A stretch of 64,000 nucleotides of DNA, taken from Athripsodes cinereus. Its lineage: Eukaryota; Arthropoda; Insecta; Trichoptera; Leptoceridae. Positions within the stretch are counted from its first letter, which is position 1, and each line of letters begins with the position of its first letter. The position numbers and the translations under genes were made by a program. The stretch is taken from NCBI GenBank assembly GCA_947579605.1, contig OX388327.1, positions 9,783,122 through 9,847,121 on the forward strand. The letters run 5' to 3'. The notes under the pieces were generated by a model. It searched no databases. It saw only the letters and a program-made list of their open reading frames with translations, and had not been told where the DNA came from. This document shows, piece by piece, positions 11,371-28,314 of this stretch.

Positions 11371-11564
11371 CAGTGATTCCCAAACCATGGTACGTGTATC
11401 ACCAGTGGTACGCGACAGTTATTAAGGTGGTACGCAAGCACCCATGGCCATATGACATACACAGTAAATAATTAGATAAAACGTTTTTAAATTCAGTTCA
11501 GTGGTACGCTACTGATTTATAATTTCGTGTGTGGTACGCGAAATTAAAAGTTTGGGAACCACTG
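11371..11564. mobile_element. hAT MITE with 8-bp target duplication
   Basis: A 194-bp element with inverted ends CAGTGATTCCCAAACC and GTTTGGGAACCACTG. It is flanked by the perfect 8-bp duplication ATTTAAAT (11363-11370 and 11565-11572), the hAT hallmark. GTGGTACGC repeats occur inside. No transposase. Confidence 0.92.
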
Positions 11565-11649
11565 ATTTAAATCATTCAATAATTTTATAGCCTTGCCGAC
11601 GGGATGATGATTTCGTATGTTAATTTTACAGATTAAAAATTGTTTATTT

Positions 11650-11755
11650 TAAATCTTCTTCTATCAGTGCCGTATCAGGTCCCCCTGACGTTGGAGATCA
11701 CTCTGGAGAATGCCTCCCTGTCTCGCGCTGTGCGGACCAGCTCTCCCATATCACT
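11650..11755 (-). pseudogene. LINE ORF2 C-terminal scrap
   Basis: Minus strand reads GELVRTARDREAFSRVISNV then RGT and a stop, followed by GAAGAAG. This is the same kind of LINE tail as at 12392-12585, only shorter. Confidence 0.55.
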
Positions 11756-12391
11756 TATAATTATGTATTATATTTAAATACCTAGTTTAAATATAATAAT
11801 TATAAGTTGACGTAGGTAATTACCTATAAAGATAAAGTCTCTTTTAACGAATTTATTAGTAAAGTGTTTCCGTTGATTAGAATAATTCAATGGGAATGGA
11901 AACTACGTGACATGTGCAAATTATTTGGATATCGTATATACAAATATTACATATGTAGAAAACAATAATGGTTATTTATTTCTTTGAATAATAACTTCAT
12001 CAACCATTCTCAAATCATGTGTAAGTAACTCTTTTTAGTTCTATTATTGGCAACTTTCTCCCGATGTCAGAAATAAATTGAAGCACTGAGAAACAACCAA
12101 TTTGACAACTACTATATTGAAGATAGGCCCATCTAACACTCAGATATCTTAGGAGTCGTAGAATACTATTTATTCGCATATTCAAACCAAAACCACAGGT
12201 GGGTCGTTTGGCACGCCTGAAAAGCCAGCCAACCAAAACTTATTTTTATGCCCACTTCTATTTATAAAATTTATTTTCACCCAGTTCCTTCCAGCGACAT
12301 GAATAAATTTAAGCACTTAGGAACAACTAATCAGTCACGTCCTTTCAGAAGTAAATTAAAGACTGTAATATTCATCAGCGGCATACGACTT

Positions 12392-12585
12392 TCTTCTTCT
12401 TCAAGTGCCCTGTTGGGTCCCCCGTACGTTGGCGATCACCTCGGTGAATCTGACCCTGTCTTGCGCCGCTCGGAACAGCTCCTCCACACTTCGGATGCCG
12501 GTCCACTCCCTTAAGCTTCGCAGCCAGGACAACTGCATCCTACCGGGTCCTCGGCGTCCCTCAACGACTTTAAGATGGTCTAATG
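12392..12585 (-). pseudogene. LINE ORF2 C-terminal fragment
   Basis: Minus strand reads RRGPGRMQLSWLRSLREW, then SVEELFRAAQDRVRF, then VIANVRGTQQGT and a stop, followed by a GAAGAAGAAG tail. The RRGP...WL...W...LF..A..R.......NVR pattern is the extreme C-terminus of a LINE reverse-transcriptase protein. It is 5'-truncated at insertion and lies about 0.5 kb upstream of the plus-strand astacin gene. Confidence 0.65.
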
Positions 12586-13072
12586 ATTGTCAAACGGCGC
12601 CAAAATTAGAATATTTCATAATAATATCAACATGATCAGTTTTGAAGCAGGCGCACAATTCCGCACTTCACAGCAACGGCGGACGGTGACTATGAAAAGC
12701 AAATAAGCTAAAACTTTTAGTAAATTGCAAAACATGTATAAATAAAACATGTTTATTTTGGCAAGTTCAAACCATCAACTTTAAGGGGCAGTGTTCTTCA
12801 GTTCTCGTCAGTAAATATCTAATCCAACCTACCTTCATTATCTTCTTCACCGGTTCACAATAATAACTAATCGTTGGTTTTAAGTAACGTTAACATAATA
12901 AGATTAGGAATGTAAAAAAATAATAATGGTTTTATTTGATAAAATATCAATTATCAACATGAAAAGTAGCCAACATCATTTATCGCAATTCATTCAATTT
13001 GTGTTTTCATTTGAAAAAGAAACTCGACAGTTTGGTGGTTCTGACATTACACTACGCAGTTCAAGACACAAA

Positions 13073-13114
13073 GTATAAAAAATAATTTAGTTTCAATTTT
13101 GTTTAAACTCAATA
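13073..13114 (+). promoter_or_regulatory. possible TATA box and short leader of the plus-strand astacin gene
   Basis: GTATAAAAAA at about 13073 lies about 40 bp before the start codon and is the only TATA-like box close by. A cap site would fall only a few bases before the ATG, so a longer leader with an upstream exon is also possible. Confidence 0.35.
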
Positions 13115-20376
<7,262 letters not shown>

Positions 20377-20733
20377 TGTAGGGATTGTTCCCTATTATTT
20401 TTTTTTTTAACTGCAGATTTCTTTGCATTAACATTAGGGAAAGGTGGGGCAAGACGGGCCCTTTAAGCTAAAATGTCAAAAAAAAACACATTTCTTTCTA
20501 TAAATTCTAAAAAAAATGTTTATCGGCTCAGACTTTGATCTTGAATCAAGCAAATGAATCACATGTATGTATAAATAAACATTTAGAAATAATAAATATA
20601 CCCAATTTAAAAAAATCTTTTCTAAAAATATACACTTAAAATTATGAATTTGTCGACCTACTGTGGCTTAGTGAACAAATATGGATGATGTCTTGGTTTT
20701 CATTGTCCACTTCGTTACATGAACACTGTTTGT

Positions 20734-20930
20734 GTATTTATTTTATTTATTTATTTATTCTTTACTGTACATTGACAACAAGCAAATTCACACAAAAATA
20801 CATTTAAAACAAAGACAATCATACAATCAATATACAGAGGGCGAGTTTATCGCAGAGGCGCGATTTCTTCCAACTAACTCAATTTCATGAAACTTTCACA
20901 TAAAGAAAATCTTAAAGAAAGGAATATCTA
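20734..20930 (-). mobile_element. LINE 3'-tail fragment
   Basis: On the plus strand it begins with (TTTA)n, then CTTTACTGTACATTGAC, GAGGGCGAGTTTATCGC and GATTTCTTCCAACTAAC; it is the minus-strand 3' end of a LINE with a (TAAA)n tail. Related to 17375-17644 and 57340-57450. Confidence 0.65.
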
Positions 20931-21574
20931 ATACGACGTTTTAGAAACCTTATCAACCAGTGTTTTCCAGCCTCAGAATTGTTCCCGTTGAAATAGTGCT
21001 GTTTGCTATTTTTAGCTACGAGTTAACTTTCTTAGTTCCATTGAGCTTATTCAAAAAAAGACGTTTTTTCGTGTCTTTCACATATTCCACCAGTTCAGCC
21101 TCTTCATTGTCATTTTAATATTGTAGGTTTACGACTCAGTGGAACTTTTACCTTGTCAATAACATGAAAGTTCTTCCTTCCCAGCATAAATCAACGTTCC
21201 AATATAGTTTGAAGACTTGAATAAAATTTTGCAGCTAGTTTACAGCCTTTTTTCCTCCTCAAATGTCCTCAATCACCTAGCTTATAGATTACTTCAACCT
21301 ATTTCATTTCCGTCTTTCGAACGTAGTTTCAAAGCATATTCTGCACAGAAAAACAATACAATCGAAAGTAATCCCCATAGAATTAGGCAGTTATAATATT
21401 ACAATTTTGATAGAAAGTGAAACATTCCAATTCAATAATTATTAAATACTACTACTACTCAGTTTTCAAGTGACTCTTTCACTTTTCTTTTCAAAATAAA
21501 TTTTTGTTTTTGAAATAATTTTTCACAGATGATAATTGACTATCTTACCTTAAAATTTAATAGTTGGATTTAAT

Positions 21575-21985
21575 AAGTGTTCACTGAGAAGAATGGTTGG
21601 TAAAACGTTGCGAGATAGAGTGAAGAATGAGGATATCAGGAGAATGAGCGGATGTGAGAGGAGTGTTGTGGACAGAATGCGTGTAAACAAGTTGAGATAG
21701 TTTGGACATGTTGAGCGAATGCAAGATGAAAGGATGACGAAGAGGATGTATTTATCTGAAAGAAGGGGTGTGCGGAAGCGCGAACGTCCAAGAACCACGT
21801 GGCTTGATCAGCTGGACCAAATTCTTAAGGACGGACGCGTGCTGAGTAAGAGGAATCGGCGTGCATGTATGAAAAACTGGATGAATGTAGAGGAAGCGAA
21901 AGAAGTATGTAAGGATAGATCTATATGTCGTTCCGTTCTCTTTGCCTACCCCTCCTGGGCCATGGCGTGAGGGTATAGTATAGTA
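21575..21985 (+). pseudogene. RTE-like LINE ORF2 C-terminus (broken)
   Basis: Reads RMVGKTLRDRVKNEDIRRMS, then an in-frame stop after VNKLR, then FGHVERM, RPRTTWLDQLDQILKDGR, LSKRNRRACM and EEAKEVCKDRS. It ends with GGGTATAGTATAGTA, the short tandem 3' tail of this family. Sister fragments lie at 23860-24285, 59070-59430 and, minus strand, 6551-7285. Confidence 0.75.
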
Positions 21986-22539
21986 TCTTGTTAAGCGACT
22001 GTCAAACAATTTGAATCACGATATTCTTCCTTTAACGACACAATCAACAAAATTAATCAATATAACATGAAATATGCGAAAAACACGTTTAGTACACAGC
22101 ATCACGGAGCGAGCAGCCACTGCTGATGTTACTAGTAGGGGGTCCGAAGAGAGCATCTAATGGCATCCAGCGATCAAGGCATTTCGGCACGGTTCCACTT
22201 TTATCGCAGTACCCCATCTTACCTCACTGCCCCGTTTTACCCCACCTTCCCCTACACTTCCATAAGTACGCTAACCACCATACATATCGAGTGTTTTTAA
22301 AGCATAGTAATTTGGTGTTTACCTTTTTTTTATTACTTTTATTATAAATGACAACGTTGTGGGCTAAGTGAAATATAGGAGTGTTAAATAATAAATTATG
22401 GATACAAGTTGAGAAGGATAATGCATTGACTATGTTTTGTGATTTTGTATATTATTTCTGTTCATATATATATTCAAATATTTAAAAGTTGAAAAAAATA
22501 TTATCTGTTTTCATTTTTATATATATATATATATATCTG

Positions 22540-22628
22540 GGTTTTTTTATAAACCCAAATACAACCTTATACACCTTTCACAGTAAGCTTAAAGCTTGTG
22601 TCGTGGAAGGGGAGTTTGCCGGCACCTG
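22540..22628 (-). mobile_element. tRNA-derived SINE, 3' half (continues at 25893)
   Basis: Minus-oriented SINE tail: on the plus strand CTGGG..ATAAACCCAAATACAACC, CCTTTCACAGTAAGC, GGGGAGTTTGCCGGCACCTG. The CACTA-like element 22629-25892 splits it; its tRNA-like head resumes at 25893-25985. Confidence 0.85.
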
Positions 22629-23065
22629 CACGGAGAGAAAAAATATTGTTCGAATTAAAAAGTCGCTTTGTAAATGCCGAAATTACAAAATTTTTGTATA
22701 TTTCATTAAATTTCTCTAGGATTTACACCGCACACTTATTTTTACAGTATTTTTGTAAATGTTAAAACTAATACCAAAAACCGGGTTTTTGTAATTGACG
22801 AAAAAACTAAAATATTGTAAAAATAACAATGGATTACAAATATCACAAACATTTTGTTATTTCTGTGACTGTAGATTTGTTACCGTAACAAATTGTTTAT
22901 ACTTAATTCCGATAAAACTAATCTTCAATAAAAACAGCAAAACAGTTTTGTAATTTCAAATGACCAACACTTTTAACAAGTAAGTAATTATTAAGCTGTC
23001 ACAAGACAGTATGTCACAACTTGTTCGCGGCAGTGTGTAGTTTGCTGTGTTTGGAGTGAAGCTAT

Positions 23066-23149
23066 GTTTCAAGCGCTGTGTTCCAAGCGCTGTGTTCCAA
23101 GCGCTGTGTTCCAAGCGCTGTGTTTCGAGCGCTGTGTTTCGAGTGCTGT
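23066..23149. repeat. 14-bp minisatellite, six units
   Basis: Six tandem units of GTTTCAAGCGCTGT / GTTCCAAGCGCTGT / GTTTCGAGCGCTGT variants, inside the CACTA-like element. Confidence 0.9.
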
Positions 23150-23485
23150 GTAGTTTGTGTGTTTTCATAATGGATTAATTGGTTAAGGATTTATTGTACA
23201 CAGATAATATTTATTGGTTAAGGATTTATTGACCAAGTGAAATTGCAGTGCTTACATAGGTTAATTTATTGGTAAGTATAATGGATTATAAATCTAATCA
23301 CACTTTTAGCTGCCTACTTGTACTTATACACATAATTATACAGAAAATAAGACATTAAGAATGGGTGGCTAGCCTTATCGTTAGTGAGTCGTAATTTGTT
23401 TGTAATGGATTATAAATAGAGACTACTCCAACTCTATATCCTATATAAACCTTAACTTACATTTATTTGTGTTACTTATATAGAT

Positions 23486-24804
23486 GGGAGAGTGGATGCG
23501 GGAACATTAAGACTACTAACGGATTGTGAAATCGCTCAACTTATTCCTGTACCGGGAGACAGAGCAAAATTTAAAGAGAATCTTTAAGGAGGAAGAGTTA
23601 GATATTACAGAGCTACAGACAATTTATTCTATACCTAATAGTTCCGGACACAGAGCATCCCACAGCTGTTCCAGAGACAGTATGGGGCTTTGCAACTATC
23701 CAACTAACATCCAGTGCATCAGATGCTTCTACGAGCGAGAGAGTGTGTCTCAAAACACAGACATTGCTCATTCATCCAGGCAGTTGATTCAAATTGATGA
23801 AACATTTCAGTATGGATATGTAAGTAAATAATTTGACAATTTGATTTTAATATTGCCGCAGTAGACTACGATCATTGAGAAGAATGGTTGGTAAAACGCT
23901 GCGTGATAGAGTGAAGAATGAGGATATTAGAAGAATGAGCGGATGCAAGAAGAGTGTTTTGGACAGAATGCGCGTGAATAAACTACGGTGGTTTGGGCAT
24001 GTTGAACGAATGAACGAGGTAAGAATGACAAAGAGGATATACTTATCTGAAAGAAAGGGTGTGAGGAAACGCGGGCGTCCGAGAACCACGTGGCTTGATC
24101 ACGTGGATCAAATTCTCAAGGACGGCCGCGTGTTGAGTAAGAGGAACCGACGTGCGTGTATGAGGAACTGTATGAATGTGGAGGAAGCGAAGGAAGTGTG
24201 TAAAGATAGATCTGTTTGGCGTTCCGTTCTCTCTGCCTACCCCACTTGGGACACGGCGTGAGGGTATAGTATAGTATAGTAAACTTTAATTTTGTTTCAG
24301 ATTTTAAATACATTGAATTCCACGTTAGATGGAAAAGCTATGCTAAATAAAAGAAACACCGGAAGATTAGAGGAAGGCCAACGGAACTTATTAGTAAAAC
24401 TTCTAATTCAAGCCATCATAGAAAAAAATACGCACTGTCAAATAACAAATACACAGCTGTTGAGCTGGTCGGTAGAAATCCAGCAACTTTTCCACAAGGA
24501 GTCAACTGCCTTATACTACACTCCGTATATTTTACCGCTAGTTCATACAACTGCCAAAAATGCTTCCGGAAAATTGCTTCGTTTTGTATACAACAAACGA
24601 CGGCAACTTCGTGAACGCGGTATTATAGAGTCTAGAAGTCGTTCATCGTCAAGGGCGACCTCCACATCCTCCACTGAAGTTGCCACGTTGATCAGGCTAC
24701 CAGCTGCGAGTGCACGTAATTATAACATCCCATTTTCCTCCTCTTGCCATGTATGTTTCCGGTTTGAGGAGTATTATAATCTATGTAATTTATTTACTTA
24801 TTAA
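23486..24804 (+). pseudogene. decayed transposon-borne ORF with SAM-like N-terminus
   Basis: Exon A, 23486-23819: an open stretch reads TLRLLTDCEIAQLIPVPGDR, AKFKENL and a stop, and continues in another frame (a frameshift or point damage) to IQIDETFQYGY, ending at a GTAAGT donor. Exon B, 24301-24804, after TTTGTTTCAG: LNTLNSTLDGKAMLNKRN, GRLEEGQRNLLVKLLIQAI, YYTPYILPLVHTT, GKLLRFVYNKRRQLRERG. The first part looks like the short helical SAM-like domain, and the second like the QRN-LV / GKL-R-RN-R-LR region, of uncharacterised proteins carried by insect transposons. This is pattern memory, not a search result. The intron is filled by an RTE-like LINE tail. Encoded function unknown. Confidence 0.5.
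23860..24285 (+). pseudogene. RTE-like LINE ORF2 C-terminus, best copy
   Basis: An open frame of 128 codons: MVGKTLRDRVKNEDIRRMS, VNKLRWFGHVERMNEVRMTK, GRPRTTWLDHVDQILKDGR, LSKRNRRACMRNCMNVEEAK, ending YPTWDTA and a stop, then GGGTATAGTATAGTATAG. It lies within the intron of the transposon-borne ORF. Only the C-terminal domain is present (a 5'-truncated insertion); the reverse transcriptase itself is absent. Confidence 0.8.
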
Positions 24805-25880
24805 ATTGGAAACCCTTTCAAAGAAATATTTTGTAATTTTATTTTTCGAATAACTCCTATTTCCTAATGAAAAGCAGGAAAATTAAGAATTTTTTATATT
24901 AATTTTGTGAAACTGTAAGACTTAGTTCTAAACGCCCAAAAATAATCTTTTACTACTGTATCATGACTAAAAGTTATATTTGAAAGATGGATTTTAAGAC
25001 TTATACTTAGACAATAATTTACAACACTATTGAATGGACATATTAAAGCTTCTGACCACAAATCAAACTTTACTATCTGAAATTTAATGACTAATTTACT
25101 TGAGTATATGTGAGTTGAATGTTTTATTCAGAACTACGACTAATTATTTTTATTATGTGATGTGTTTTATAATTATTTAAGCCTTTTTTTGTACTTTTCT
25201 ATGTGTAAAGTTTTAAAGCAACAAATGTAATTAGATATGTATTTAATGTATGCACTTGAATTTATATAACTTGTACCTAAAGACACTTGCACAATTTATA
25301 CTTGTTTAAGTAACAAAAAAATGAAGAATATTTCTTATACTAATGTATTCATACTTCTAGTGAACACAACTTACTTCTACTGTAATGTGTGTTCTCATAG
25401 AGAAAAAAATATTCATTATTTTTCTGTTACTTTTCCGAGTATGAATAGTACAAGTGTCTAGGTACAAATGGTGTAAATTTAAGTGCATACATTTGTAACT
25501 GCATTTGCTTTAATTACAAAACAATACTCATAGAAATCACAAAATGGGTTACTAAATTCCATTACATAAAACTACAATTTCTAGTAAAGAAGCTACTAAA
25601 ATATACTAAGAGGTGAATAATACCGAGTATAGGAATCACTAGGAGATACAAAGGAGTTTAGTAATATTTACAAATCCCATTACTAATACCAACATACTAC
25701 GCACCCAAATATTACTAACAGATTTGTAATAACCAGTATGCAGCTTACTTGTATCAAGAGAACTCCATTTGTTGTTTTCACCAAATACCATTACAAATAT
25801 TCATTTGTAGTTTTAAGAATACTTTTGTTGTCCTGGGATATGCAAAAATTTTAGTAATAATTACTTGATTTTACTACTTT
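24805..25880. other. right flank of the CACTA-like element, no gene
   Basis: AT-rich, with many TTTGTAAT/ATTACAAA and TAGTAAT motifs towards the right end, as expected for sub-terminal transposase-binding regions of a CACTA-like element. No ORF recognised. Confidence 0.5.
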
Positions 25881-25892
25881 TTTCTCTCCGTG

Positions 25893-25985
25893 TGGGATCG
25901 AGCCACGGACCCCCTGATCACGAGGCCGAGACTCTACCTCCAGGCTACCGACGAACTCGTATTCTCGTCCTGAGTATAATAAAGT
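25893..25985 (-). mobile_element. tRNA-derived SINE, 5' (tRNA-like) half
   Basis: Continuation of 22540-22628. On the minus strand it reads GACGAGTTCGTCGGTAGCC (box A region) and GGCTCGATCCCA (box B region, normally GGTTCGATCC). The TG at its left edge is the target duplication of the CACTA-like insertion. Confidence 0.85.
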
Positions 25986-26463
25986 GTCCATGATATAATA
26001 ATTTTAATAAAAAAAACACGGAATAATAACTGAAGATCATAATAATTTATTTAAGCAAACAAACATAAAAAGATAATTATACCTACAATACTAATAATAT
26101 TTTATGTTTACAATAGTTAACAAAAAATATATTTTGTTTGAGATATATTTCAAAAAATACAAATGTCCACATTCATATTATGGAAAAAGAAAACAACAAT
26201 AATAAAGCCTTGTTCACACAGGTTGCACAATTTTAGATGGCTGCTGTAAAATACAAATGATCGGAGTTTTATAAGCCTAGTCTAGCTAGGCAGTGCAAGA
26301 GTTGAATGATAATCGTTTTGTTTATTTACACTAGGTATACGTTATTTATTACATTGATATTTTCATATTTCTTGATATAAAATTATTTGATGTTTTTGCC
26401 AATTTTTGTCCAGTTACAGCACATTGGTATTCTGAAATCAATCATAAAAACTTTTTCTTTTTT

Positions 26464-26638
26464 TTTAAAAAAAAAGATATATCTGGGTTATGTTATAAAC
26501 CCAAATACAACCTTATACACCTTTCACACTAAGCTAAAAGCTTGTGCCGTGAAAGGGGAGTTTGCCGGAACCTGGGATCGAACCACGGACCTCTTGTTCT
26601 GAAGGCCGAGACTCTACCTCCAGGCTACCGACGAACTC
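26464..26638 (-). mobile_element. tRNA-derived SINE, full copy
   Basis: Minus strand: head GAGTTCGTCGGTAGCCTGG (box A-like), GGTCCGTGGTTCGATCCCAG (box B), body, then ..AACCCAGATATATC and a T/A-rich tail. About 165 bp. Other copies: 22540+25893, 50478, 51044 and 55950. Pol III-type internal promoter boxes support a tRNA origin. Confidence 0.85.
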
Positions 26639-26639
26639 T

Positions 26640-27830
26640 GACTAACTACTTTATCTATTTATTTATTTTATTTTATTTTAACAGAGTCATACAGTTTATC
26701 TCACAATATAATATAATAACAATATAACATTTATAATACGTAAACCAATCAAATGTTGGAAGACCCCAAAAAATATGACCCCAATAAATTACAGTAACAT
26801 ATTAACATGTACGTAAATGGCAAATTGATGGTAAATTGATAAATTACAAAATCTAAAAATAGGTTCAAGAAGAATAAAAGAACTTTTGAAAATTGGATGT
26901 ATAGGTATGTAAAAATCAATCACACAGGTAAAAACATTGGCATTAATAAAAATAAATATGTATGAAAAATCAGTCATGCAAGTAAAGTCATGTAAAACCA
27001 TCAGCAATAACAAAAACAAGAAAAACAAAACAATAAATTGAAAAAACAGAAAGTACGAATGTAAAATTAATCATGCAAGTAAACTCATCAAGGTGTAATG
27101 GATTCCATCAACGACCTGGATATATGTACCTTTCCCGAAACTTCCCAATACTCATAGTCAAAATATCAAGAGTCCCGAAGAATGCATCATAGTTGGAACA
27201 ACTGCGTTGGATAAAAGTATTCTGAATATAATTAGCCGGGCATGCTGGCAATCGGAAGAGACGATACGCTCTTGAGCTCTTAGTCGAAAAATGTTGAGCA
27301 AATTTGTAGCAGGTATTGGATAAAAGTAAATTTAATAAAGATGATTAATTTATAATATGGTACCTATCATACATCATTACTATATATGTAAATTATATAA
27401 TTTTATAACAGTTTGTATGTACTAATTAGCTCTATTAATGTATGTATGTATAAACATAAAGATGGTTGCTGTTAGATGATAGGACTACATATCGTCCCTC
27501 TTCTGACTAACTGTCGTATCTGACATTTTTGGCGAAATCGAGTTATGATCACCAATGTGTATTTATATGTGCCCTGCATGTTCTCACTGAAGATCACACC
27601 TGTAACTGTTACCGTTATCCTGGAATAGCTTTCTCATTTGTTGTCATATTTACGAACTATTCTAAATAAAATGTGTTATATATACTAATTCCTCAAAATT
27701 TTATCACAAAAATGATTCTGAGATATATAAGAATAGGTACAAATAAAATAATGATATATATTTACACTGAATCATATAACTAGGAGAGACGAAAATATAC
27801 ACGGCAAAACACAAAAAAAAAAACGCTCAC
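26640..27830. other. no gene recognised
   Basis: AT-rich intergenic DNA. Frames on both strands at 26789-27030 are low-complexity, and no splice-supported exon was seen. Confidence 0.45.
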
Positions 27831-27985
27831 CAGAGCCCGTAGACAATTTGTACTTAGCGATCGTCTACTGGCGAACTTTTCGACAATCTACCTACACGTA
27901 CCGTATAATTATGCGTTATTGTTGCAGTTATTGACGAAAATTCGTTTGTAGGCGATCGCCAAGTACAAATTGTCTACGGGCTCTG
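27831..27985. mobile_element. small MITE (CAGAGCCCGTAGAC ends)
   Basis: A 155-bp element with inverted ends CAGAGCCCGTAGACAATTTG and CAAATTGTCTACGGGCTCTG, pairing for about 38 bp per side (through GCGATCG). CAG..CTG ends suggest hAT, but no clear 8-bp duplication was seen. It lies about 330 bp beyond the 3' end of the minus-strand astacin gene. Confidence 0.75.
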
Positions 27986-28314
27986 AACAATTCACATTTA
28001 GGCAGATACGACTGACTGACAGAAGTGGGACGATATGACCAACATATGTAATGATTCGGAAAAGAAAAAAATGGGATTGGTGAACATACCATGGGTAAAG
28101 TGAATTTATATAAATCAATCTAAGCCGCTATCTATATACCCTTCTTGTTTCCTACTACAGATAGTTTTTAAAATCTTCTGGTAGTGCAGATGAGGTATGC
28201 GTTCAGTTGCATTTTTAGTTTTTTTTAATGAACTTGAAACTCAAATACTGTAAAAGATCATTATAGGTCATAGATGAATAATATTGTTACCTTAATTCTT
28301 ATCTTAATTTTCTT

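Larger units (their letters stand above)
20437..22252. mobile_element. decayed TIR element (GGGAAAGGTGGGGC ends)
   Basis: Inverted ends GGGAAAGGTGGGGCAAGACG and ..CCGTTTTACCCCACCTTCCC, each flanked by TA, bound about 1.8 kb. No transposase frame was seen. The interior holds two later LINE fragments (20734-20930 and 21575-21985). The TA flanks suggest a mariner-like group, but the assignment is open. Confidence 0.6.
22629..25892. mobile_element. CACTA-like DNA element, 3.26 kb, non-autonomous
   Basis: Inverted ends CACGGAGAGAAAAAA (22629) and TTTTTTCTCTCCGTG (to 25892), flanked by TG on both sides. Excising it restores the SINE sequence CACCTGGGATCG. Sub-terminal regions are rich in TTTTTGTAA/TTACAAAT motifs on both sides. 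It contains a minisatellite, a two-exon decayed ORF and a nested RTE-like LINE tail, but no transposase. The ends resemble the CACTG MITE family in this window (CAC, then GAGA-A-rich), which supports a CACTA/EnSpm assignment. Confidence 0.7.
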
